DNA from: Rhodospirillales bacterium
GTDB taxonomy: Bacteria; Pseudomonadota; Alphaproteobacteria; ATCC43930; CGMCC-115725
Direction of reading: 5' to 3'
Assembly (NCBI GenBank): GCA_028288725.1
Contig: JAQGIC010000079.1
Span: forward strand, 1-64,000
Length of the DNA: 64,000 nt
This document shows, piece by piece, positions 42,207 to 49,982 of this stretch (position 1 is its first letter; each line of letters starts with the position of its first letter). Under the pieces are notes generated by a model. It ran no database searches, was not told the origin of the DNA, and worked only from the letters and a program-made list of their open reading frames with translations. Made by a program: the position numbers and the translations under genes.

Positions 42207-45200
42207 CTACTCCGCCGGCACCGCCATGCTCGGCTGCCGGCGGGTCTTGCGCCGGCGCAGGCGGTCGATGAACAGATAGACCACGGGCGTGGTGTAGATC
42301 GTCAGCGCCTGGGACACCAGCAGGCCGCCGATGATGGTGATGCCCAGCGGCTGGCGGATCTCGGACCCCGCCCCATGGCCCATGGCGATCGGCAGCGCGC
42401 CGAACACGGCGGCCAGCGTCGTCATGGTGATCGGGCGGAAGCGCTGCCGCGCCGCCTGCAGGATCGATTGTTCCGGCGTCAGGCCCTGGCGCCGTTCCGC
42501 GTCCAGCGCGAAATCCACCATCATGATCGCGTTCTTCTTGACCAGGCCGATCAGCAGAATGATGCCGATCATCGCGATGATCGACAGGCTGGTGTGGGTG
42601 ACGATCAGCGCCAGCAATGCGCCCAGGCTGGCCGAGGGGATGGTCGACAGGATCGTCAGCGGATGAGCATAGCTTTCATACAGCATGCCCAGCACGACAT
42701 AGACCGCGATCACCGCGCCAACCAGCAGCAGCGGCATGGAATTGTTGGAATCCTGCGCGTCGCGCGCGTCGCCCTCGAACGTGGCGCCGACGCCTTCAGG
42801 GAAGATCGCCGCGGCCTCCGCCTTCTTGATCGCGGCCATCGCGTCGCCGATCGTCACGTCCAGCTTGGTATTGAACGAGATGGTGATGGCGGGACCGGCG
42901 CCCTGGTGATTGAGCTGGACCGGCGCCGTCCCCGGCTCGGTCTGCACCAGGAAGCTCAAGGGCACCTGGGCCGCGTTCGTCCCGGGCACGAAGATGCGGC
43001 TGAGCGACGACAGGTCGCCCTGGAACTTCGGATCGACTTCGAGCACGACCTTGAACTGGTCCAGCGGACCATACATCGTCGCGACCTGGCGCTGGCCGAA
43101 GGCGTTGTAGAGCGCGTTGTCGATGGCGCTCATGGTCACGCCGAGCCGACCGGCGCGGGCGCGATCGATCTTCAGATTGACCTGCAGGCCCGCCTTGTCC
43201 TGGTCGGTACTGACATCGGCGATCTCGGGCAGGGCCTTCAGCCGCTCGCGCATCGCGTCGGCCCAATGCTGCAGCAGGGGCAGGTCGTTGGCATGCAGCG
43301 TGTATTGATACCGCGCGTTGCCCTGCCGGCCGCCGCCGCCGAAATCCTGCACCGGCGACAGGAAGGTCTGGATGCCGTCGACCTTTTCCAGCTGCGGCCG
43401 GAGCCGCTCGATGATCTCCTCGACGCGCGGGCGCCGGCTCGGTTCGACCAGATTGACGGTGATGCTGCCGTTGTTCAGCCCCTGGAAGCCGTTCGAGCCG
43501 ATGTTGGAGGTGATGCTTTCGACCGCCGGATCCCGCTCGATCACGGCCACGGCGGCGCGCTGCCGGTCGCTCATCGCGGCGAAGGAAATGTCGGGCGGCG
43601 CTTGCGTCGCCCCCCGGATGACGCCGGTATCCTGGGTCGGCAGCGCCCCCTTGGGCACCGCGCCGAACAGCAGGATCGTGCCGACGGCGGCCCCGACGGT
43701 AACGGCGAGCATCAGCCAGCGATGGCGCAGCGCCCAAACCAACGATTCCATATAGCCGTCGATCGTCCGTTCGAGCACCCGCTCGCATGCCCGGCCGAAG
43801 GGCCCGTTGGCGGCATTCACATTGCCGATCGACAGGAACTTCGCGCACATCATCGGCGTCAGCGTCAGCGACACGACCGCCGACATCAGGATCGCCGCAC
43901 ACAGGGTGACGCCGAATTCGCGGAAGAACAGGCCGAAGATGCCCGGCATGAACAGGATCGGGATCAGGGCCGCGATCAGCGAGATGGTGATCGAGACGAT
44001 GGTGAAGCCCATCTGCCGCGACCCACGGATCGCCGCCTCGACCGGCGTGTGGCCTTCCTCGATCAGGCGGGTGATGTTCTCGATCATCACGATCGCGTCG
44101 TCGACCACGAAACCGACCGCGACGATCAGCGCCATCAGCGACAGATTATCCAGGCTGTAGCGAAATGCGTACATGACCGCGAATGTCGCCAACAGCGAGA
44201 CCGGAATGGTGACGCTGGGGATCATGGTCGCCCAGAAGCGCCGGAGGAACAGCGCGATCACCAGCACGACCAGGCCGATCGTCAGCAGCATGGTGAATTG
44301 CACGTCCGCGATCGCCGCCCGGATCATGCGCGTCCGATCGGCGGTAACATGGACCTGCACCGACGGCGGCATCCAGCGCTTCAACAGCGGCAGGGTCGCC
44401 ATGATGCGGTCGACCGTCTCCACCGTATTGGCATCAGGCTTCTTGCGGATCGAGATGACGATGCCGCGCTCGTCGCCGAACCAGCCGGCAAGCTTGGTGT
44501 TGGCGACGCCGTCATTGACCTTGGCGACATCCTTCAGGCGGACCGGCGCGCCGTTGCGCCACGCGATGACGATGTTGCCCCAATCCTCGGCGGTGAACAG
44601 CTGATCGGTCGCCGTGATCATCAGCGCCCGGTCGTCGCCCTGGATGCTGCCCTTGGGCCCGTCGACATTGGCCGACTGGATCGCCGTGCTGACGTCCGAC
44701 AAGGCCAGCTTCATGTTGGCGAGCGCGGCCGGGTCGACCTCGACGCGCACGGCGCTCTTCTCGGCACCGTTGATGTCGACCTCGGACACGCCTTCGAGCT
44801 GCGACAGCTTCTGGGCCACGACCGTATCGGCATAGTCGTAGATCTTGCCCGGCGGCAGCGTGTCCGAGGTCAGCGCCAGGGTCAGGATCGGAAAGGCCGA
44901 GGGGTTCGCCTTGAAGAACGTCGGCAGGCGCGGCAGGTCCTGCGGCAGGTTCTGGACCGAGGCGTTGATCGCCGCCTGCACGTCTCGGGCGGCGGTGTCG
45001 ACATTCCGGCTGAGCTCGAACTGCAGCATGATCATGGTGCTGCCGAGCGTATTGACCGAGGTGATCTGGGTCAGGCCCGAGATCGTGCCGAGCTGTCGCT
45101 CCAGCGGGGTCGCGAGCGAGGCGGCCACGGTCTCGGGATCGGCGCCGGGCAGGTTGGCCGACACGCGGATGATCGGCAGATCGACGTTCGGCAACGACGC

Positions 45201-45302
45201 CACGGCCAATTGCCGATAGGCCACGATACCCAGCAGCATGACGCCGACGGCGAGCAGTACCGTCGCGACCGGCCGGCGAATGAAGGGCTCGGAAATACCC
45301 AT
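42207..45302 (-). CDS. mdtC: RND efflux pump inner-membrane subunit, MdtC-like
   Basis: This 1031-aa inner-membrane proton/drug antiporter subunit belongs to the HAE-RND family. The N-terminus MGISEPFIRRPVATVLLAVG and ASLPNVDLPIIRVSANLPGA match MdtC/MuxC proteins. The TM4 proton-relay pair is present in VGFVVDDAIVMIEN. Two large periplasmic loops follow TM1 and TM7. It is the last gene of an mdtA-mdtB-mdtC-type operon and starts 5 nt after the partner subunit. In the characterised E. coli system, MdtB and MdtC form a heteromultimer. No outer-membrane channel gene is seen nearby. Confidence 0.9.
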   Translation of the reverse strand: MGISEPFIRRPVATVLLAVGVMLLGIVAYRQLAVASLPNVDLPIIRVSANLPGADPETVAASLATPLERQLGTISGLTQITSVNTLGSTMIMLQFELSRNVDTAARDVQAAINASVQNLPQDLPRLPTFFKANPSAFPILTLALTSDTLPPGKIYDYADTVVAQKLSQLEGVSEVDINGAEKSAVRVEVDPAALANMKLALSDVSTAIQSANVDGPKGSIQGDDRALMITATDQLFTAEDWGNIVIAWRNGAPVRLKDVAKVNDGVANTKLAGWFGDERGIVISIRKKPDANTVETVDRIMATLPLLKRWMPPSVQVHVTADRTRMIRAAIADVQFTMLLTIGLVVLVIALFLRRFWATMIPSVTIPVSLLATFAVMYAFRYSLDNLSLMALIVAVGFVVDDAIVMIENITRLIEEGHTPVEAAIRGSRQMGFTIVSITISLIAALIPILFMPGIFGLFFREFGVTLCAAILMSAVVSLTLTPMMCAKFLSIGNVNAANGPFGRACERVLERTIDGYMESLVWALRHRWLMLAVTVGAAVGTILLFGAVPKGALPTQDTGVIRGATQAPPDISFAAMSDRQRAAVAVIERDPAVESITSNIGSNGFQGLNNGSITVNLVEPSRRPRVEEIIERLRPQLEKVDGIQTFLSPVQDFGGGGRQGNARYQYTLHANDLPLLQHWADAMRERLKALPEIADVSTDQDKAGLQVNLKIDRARAGRLGVTMSAIDNALYNAFGQRQVATMYGPLDQFKVVLEVDPKFQGDLSSLSRIFVPGTNAAQVPLSFLVQTEPGTAPVQLNHQGAGPAITISFNTKLDVTIGDAMAAIKKAEAAAIFPEGVGATFEGDARDAQDSNNSMPLLLVGAVIAVYVVLGMLYESYAHPLTILSTIPSASLGALLALIVTHTSLSIIAMIGIILLIGLVKKNAIMMVDFALDAERRQGLTPEQSILQAARQRFRPITMTTLAAVFGALPIAMGHGAGSEIRQPLGITIIGGLLVSQALTIYTTPVVYLFIDRLRRRKTRRQPSMAVPAE

Positions 45303-45307
45303 CGGCC

Positions 45308-48300
45308 TTACTCGGCCGCATCCGGATCGCGGATGGCGTTGAACGGCAGCGGCAGCTGCTGGCGCCGCTCGACCTTGGTCCGGAGCCGGCGTCCGACGGC
45401 GAGCCGCACGCGCTCGAAGAACAGATAGATCACCGGCGTGGTATAGAGCGTCAGGAACTGCGAGACGATCAACCCGCCGACGATGGCGATGCCGAGCGGC
45501 CGGCGCAGTTCCGATCCCGTCCCGCTGCCGATGGCCAAGGGCAGCGCCCCCAGCAGCGCCGCCATGGTCGTCATCATGATCGGTCGGAAGCGCAGCAGGC
45601 AGGCCTGGTAGATCGATTGCTCGGCGCTCATGCCCTGCCGTTCGGCATCGAGCGCGAAGTCGATCATCATGATCGCGTTCTTCTTGACGATGCCGATCAG
45701 CAGGATGATGCCGATCAGCGAGATCACGCTCAAGTCCTGATGGAACAGCATCAGCGACAACAGCGCGCCGACGCCGGCCGAGGGCAGGGTCGACAGGATG
45801 GTGATCGGGTGGATGTAGCTCTCATAGAGCACGCCCAGCACGATATAGACCGTCACGATCGCCGCCAGGATCAGCCCCAGCTCGCTGTCGAGCGACGCGC
45901 GGAATTCGGCGGCGCTGCCGGCAAAGCCGGTCGCGATCGTCTCGGGCAGGCCGATCGCCTGTTCCGAGCGCTGGATCGCGGTCAGCGCCGCGCCGAGCGA
46001 GGTGCCCGCCGGCACGTTGAACGACAGCGTCGTGGCCGGGAACAGTCCCTGATGGGTCACGACCAGCGGCGCCAGCTGGGTCACGATGGTCGCGACCGCG
46101 GAGAGCGGCACCTCGGTACCCTTGCCGCTGTTGAGCGAGGTCGTGGTCGCGACATTGCTGGTGGTCTGGCTGCCGTTCGAGGTCGGCGTCGTGCTGGCGA
46201 CCACGCCGCTCGACAGCTGGGTGCCGGTCGATAACGTGCCGTTGGTCGCCTGGACATAGATCTTGTCGAGCCCGTTCATGTCCTTCTGGAACGCCGGATC
46301 GATGCCCAGGATGACGTGATACTGATTGAGCTGGGTGTAGATCGTCGCGATCTGGCGTTGACCAAAGGCATCGTAGAGCGTGTCGTCGATCGATTGCATA
46401 CTGACGCCGAGCCGCGCCGCCGCGTCGCGATCGATCTTCACCAATGCCTGCAAGCCGGCATTCTGCTGATCGCTCGCGACATCGGCCAGCTCGGGCTGCT
46501 TGCGCATTTCGGCGACCAGCTTCGGCACCCACTGGCCCAGCTCGGCGACATTCGCGTCCTGCAGCGTGTACTGGTATTGGGTGCGCGACAGGCGGTTGTC
46601 GATCTGGATATCCTGGACCGACTGCATATAGAGCGTGATGCCGTGCACGCCGCCGACCAGGCGCTTCAGCCGCTCGATGATCTGGTCGGCCGACGCCGTG
46701 CGCTGGTCGCGCGGCTTCAGATTGATGTAGAGCCGGCCGCTGTTCGGCGTGGTGTTGACCGTGCCGGTGCCGACGAAGCTGTCGACCGCGGTCACGTCCG
46801 GGTCCTTCGCGACCTCGGCCGCGATCGCCTGCTGGCGCTGGGCCATGCCGTTGAACGAGATATCCTGCGCCGCATCGCTCACGCCGACGATCAGGCCGGT
46901 ATCCTGCTGCGGCAGGAAGCCCTTGGGCACTTCGATATAGAGCAGCACGGTCACGGCGAGGGTCAGCACGCTGAAGAGAAGCGTCAGCGTCTGATGGCGC
47001 AGCACCCAGCGCAACCCGCTGTCATAGCCGTCGCGCATCCAGTCGAAGAACCGCTCGCTCCAGCCGAACAGCGCGCCCGGCCGATGGTTCGGGTCCTCGG
47101 GCTTCAGCAATTGCGCGCACATCATCGGCGTCAGCGTCAGCGACACCACGGCGGAGATGACGACGGCGGCACTCAGCGTGATGGCGAATTCGCGGAACAG
47201 CCGGCCGATCACGCCGCCCATCAGCAACAGCGGAATGAACACGGCGATGAGCGAGACCGTCAGCGAGATGATGGTGAAGCCGATCTGCTTCGCCCCTTTG
47301 AGCGCCGCATCGAGCGGCGTCTCGCCCGCCTCGATATAACGCACGATGTTCTCGATCATGACGATCGCGTCGTCGACCACGAAGCCGGCGGCGATGGTCA
47401 GCGCCATGAGCGAGAGATTGTCGAGGCTGAATCCTGCGAGCGACATGATGCCGAAGGTCGCGATCAGCGAGACCGGCAGGGTGACGCTCGGGATGATCGT
47501 CGCCCAGAATTTGCGCAGGAACAGGAAGATGACCATCACGACCAGCGCGATGGTCAAGAGCAGCGTGAACTGCACGTCGGCGACCGAGGCGCGGATGGTG
47601 AGCGTCCGGTCGGTCAGCACGTCGATCTTGATCGACGGCGGCAGGGCCGCCTGCAGCTTGGGCATCAGCTTGCGGATCGACGCGACCGTCTCGATGATGT
47701 TGGCGCCGGGTTGGCGCTGGATGTCGAGGATCACCGCCGGCTTGCCGTTGTACCAGCCGGCCAGCTTGTCGTTCTCGACCCCGTCGATCACGGACGCCAC
47801 ATCCCTGAGCCGGATCGGCGCGCCATTGCGATAGGCCAGGATCTGGTTGCGGTAGCCCTCGGCATCGAACAGCTGATCGTCGGCGCCGATCTGGAAGGAT
47901 TGGCGCAGCCCGTCGATCGAGCCCTTGGCCAGATCGACGGTCGAGGACGAGACGGCGGTGCGGATGTCGTCGAGCGCCAGCCCCAGATTGGCGACCTGGG
48001 TCGGGTTGATCTGGATACGGACGGCTTCCTTCTGGCCGCCCTCGATCGTGACCACGCCGACGCCGTCGACCTGGCTCAGCTTCTGGGCCACGACCGTGTC
48101 GGTATAGTCGTTGACCGTGCGGAGCGGCAGGGTATCCGAGGTCAGCGCCAGGATCAGGATCGGCGTATCGGCCGGGTTGACCTTGCTGTAAGTCGGCGGA
48201 TTGGGCAGCTTCGAGGAGGGTATGATGCCGGCGGCCGCGTTGATCTGCGACTGCACGTCCTGGGCGGCGCTGTCGATGTCGCGGCCCAGATCGAACTGCA

Positions 48301-48577
48301 GCGTGATCTGGCTGGTGCCGAACGAGCTGGTCGAACTCATCGAGGTCAGGCCCGAGATCGTGCCCAGCTGATGTTCGAGCGGCGTGGTGATCGACGAGGC
48401 CATGATCTCGGGTGCGGCGCCCGGATAGCTGGTCACCACCTGGATCGTCGGAAAATCGACCGAGGGCAATGCCGCCACCGGCAGCAGCCGATAACCCAAC
48501 CCGCCCAGCAGCACCACCCCGATGATCAGGAGCGTCGTGGCGATCGGCCGGAGGATGAAGGGGTGGGAAACGTTCAC
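45308..48577 (-). CDS. mdtB: RND efflux pump inner-membrane subunit, MdtB-like, with Ser/Thr-rich insertion
   Basis: This 1089-aa RND transporter is the heteromeric partner of the downstream subunit. The N-terminus MNVSHPFILRPIATTLLIIG and AALPSVDFPTIQVVTSYPGA match MdtB/MuxB. The proton-relay Asp pair is present in AGFVVDDAIVMIENI. The protein is about 50 residues longer than usual. Part of the excess is an insertion of about 40 Ser/Thr/Asn-rich residues (around 775-817) between YVQATNG and EVPLSAV, where related pumps have a short turn. The start is a GTG that overlaps the adaptor stop as GTGA. Confidence 0.9.
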   Translation of the reverse strand: MNVSHPFILRPIATTLLIIGVVLLGGLGYRLLPVAALPSVDFPTIQVVTSYPGAAPEIMASSITTPLEHQLGTISGLTSMSSTSSFGTSQITLQFDLGRDIDSAAQDVQSQINAAAGIIPSSKLPNPPTYSKVNPADTPILILALTSDTLPLRTVNDYTDTVVAQKLSQVDGVGVVTIEGGQKEAVRIQINPTQVANLGLALDDIRTAVSSSTVDLAKGSIDGLRQSFQIGADDQLFDAEGYRNQILAYRNGAPIRLRDVASVIDGVENDKLAGWYNGKPAVILDIQRQPGANIIETVASIRKLMPKLQAALPPSIKIDVLTDRTLTIRASVADVQFTLLLTIALVVMVIFLFLRKFWATIIPSVTLPVSLIATFGIMSLAGFSLDNLSLMALTIAAGFVVDDAIVMIENIVRYIEAGETPLDAALKGAKQIGFTIISLTVSLIAVFIPLLLMGGVIGRLFREFAITLSAAVVISAVVSLTLTPMMCAQLLKPEDPNHRPGALFGWSERFFDWMRDGYDSGLRWVLRHQTLTLLFSVLTLAVTVLLYIEVPKGFLPQQDTGLIVGVSDAAQDISFNGMAQRQQAIAAEVAKDPDVTAVDSFVGTGTVNTTPNSGRLYINLKPRDQRTASADQIIERLKRLVGGVHGITLYMQSVQDIQIDNRLSRTQYQYTLQDANVAELGQWVPKLVAEMRKQPELADVASDQQNAGLQALVKIDRDAAARLGVSMQSIDDTLYDAFGQRQIATIYTQLNQYHVILGIDPAFQKDMNGLDKIYVQATNGTLSTGTQLSSGVVASTTPTSNGSQTTSNVATTTSLNSGKGTEVPLSAVATIVTQLAPLVVTHQGLFPATTLSFNVPAGTSLGAALTAIQRSEQAIGLPETIATGFAGSAAEFRASLDSELGLILAAIVTVYIVLGVLYESYIHPITILSTLPSAGVGALLSLMLFHQDLSVISLIGIILLIGIVKKNAIMMIDFALDAERQGMSAEQSIYQACLLRFRPIMMTTMAALLGALPLAIGSGTGSELRRPLGIAIVGGLIVSQFLTLYTTPVIYLFFERVRLAVGRRLRTKVERRQQLPLPFNAIRDPDAAE

Positions 48578-49854
48578 GCCGGGTCCGCCCCGCTCTTTTC
48601 GGCCTTGCCGCTTTTACGTTCGCTCTTCTGGCGCTCGCCCTTGGCGCCGTCGGCGGTCGGCGGCGCATCCTGCGTGCCCGTCTCGATCTTGCTGCCGTTC
48701 TGCAGGCGATATTGCCCGTCGACCACGACCTGTTCGTTCGCGGCCAGGCCCTTGTCGATCAGCGCCACGTTGTTCTGGGTCTGGGCGACCGTGACGTCGC
48801 GCATCTCGACCGTCTTGTCCGGCTTCACGACCCAGACGAAATCGCCCTTGGGCCCGTGCTGCACCACGGTCGACGCCACCGTCAGGCCGTTGTGGCGGGT
48901 CGAGACCAGCACGCTCGCGTTGACGAACTGGCCCGGCCAGAGCGCGCCATCCTCGTTCGGAAAGGTCGCCTTCAGCTTGACCATGCCAGTCGTCTGATCG
49001 ATCTGATTGTCGACCAGCTCGAGCGTGCCCCGGCCCAGCGCCGTGGTGTTGTCGCGGCCATAGGCGATCACCGCGAGATTGCCGGCGCCCAGCCCCTTGG
49101 CGACCGACGGCAGATTGTCGGCCGGCAGCGTGAAGATGACCGTGATCGGGTGGATCTGGGTGATGGTGACCAGGGCCGTGCTGTCGGACGCATGGACGAT
49201 GTTGCCGATATCGACGTTGCGGATGCCGGTGCGCCCGTCGATCGGCGAGGTGATGCTGGTGTAGTCGAGCTGGGTCTTGCTGTAGTCCGCCGTCGCCTGA
49301 TCGGACGCGACCTGCGCCACGTACTGGTTGACCAGCGCCTGCTGGGTATCCAGCGTCTGCGGGCTGACGAACTGCTTGCCGACCAGCCCCTGGTCGCGGA
49401 CCAGATCCTTGCGCGCGTTCGCCAGCTGCGCCTCGTCCTTGGCCTTGGTCGCGAGCGCCTGCCTGTACTGGGCATCGTAGGGGCGCGGATCGATGATCGC
49501 CAGCACGTCGCCGGTCTTCACATCCTGGCCTTCCTTGAACAGGAGCTTGATCAGCTGGCCGTCGACCCGGCTCTTGATCGAGACGGTATTGTAGGCCTGG
49601 ACCGTGCCGAGTCCCGACAGGTAGAGCGGAACGTCGCCCTGGTCGACCGCACCGACCACGACCGGGATCGGGTCGTTGCTGAGCGCGCTCATCATTCGCC
49701 GGCCACCGGGGCCGCCTGGCGGACCCTCCGAAGGACCGCCGGAGCCTCCGCGAGCGCGCCCCGCGGCGATCGTCTTTTCGCCCTCACGGTAATGGTAATA
49801 CGCGCCGCCGACGACGGCGATCACGGCGAGGATGAGGATCCACTTAAAGCGCAT
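48574..49854 (-). CDS. mdtA: RND efflux periplasmic adaptor, MdtA-like
   Basis: This 426-aa membrane-fusion protein links the RND pump to an outer-membrane channel. A membrane anchor (residues 5-22) is followed by a Gly/Pro-rich linker. Then come lipoyl-type halves (VSIKSRVDGQLIKLLFKEGQ and YTSITSPIDGRTGIRNVD) flanking an alpha-hairpin (residues about 125-195). Beta-barrel and membrane-proximal domains follow, with LWPGQFVNASVLV. The C-terminus is a charged Lys/Glu tail. It is the first gene of the three-gene operon. The 128-bp gap to the divergent antiporter gene must hold its promoter, but no clear consensus was found. Confidence 0.9.
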   Translation of the reverse strand: MRFKWILILAVIAVVGGAYYHYREGEKTIAAGRARGGSGGPSEGPPGGPGGRRMMSALSNDPIPVVVGAVDQGDVPLYLSGLGTVQAYNTVSIKSRVDGQLIKLLFKEGQDVKTGDVLAIIDPRPYDAQYRQALATKAKDEAQLANARKDLVRDQGLVGKQFVSPQTLDTQQALVNQYVAQVASDQATADYSKTQLDYTSITSPIDGRTGIRNVDIGNIVHASDSTALVTITQIHPITVIFTLPADNLPSVAKGLGAGNLAVIAYGRDNTTALGRGTLELVDNQIDQTTGMVKLKATFPNEDGALWPGQFVNASVLVSTRHNGLTVASTVVQHGPKGDFVWVVKPDKTVEMRDVTVAQTQNNVALIDKGLAANEQVVVDGQYRLQNGSKIETGTQDAPPTADGAKGERQKSERKSGKAEKSGADPA

Positions 49855-49982
49855 GATGTCCCTTATACGGTCGGCGCGCTAACCTTTGGGCCGCGCTCCT
49901 CTAGATACGAGGACGGCCGGCCACGCATCCCGGCCAGCCCGTCTCGCATGTTGCTCCTATAGCACCCGTTTTCAGCGGCGCG

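Noticed and set aside
42375-45428. Open frame of about 1017 codons on the plus strand opposite the MdtC-like gene
   Set aside because: Same mirror-frame composition. The RND transporter on the minus strand is unambiguous.
46316-48997. Open frame of about 890 codons on the plus strand opposite the MdtB-like gene
   Set aside because: Low-complexity mirror frame without domains, crossing the real gene boundary between mdtB and mdtA.
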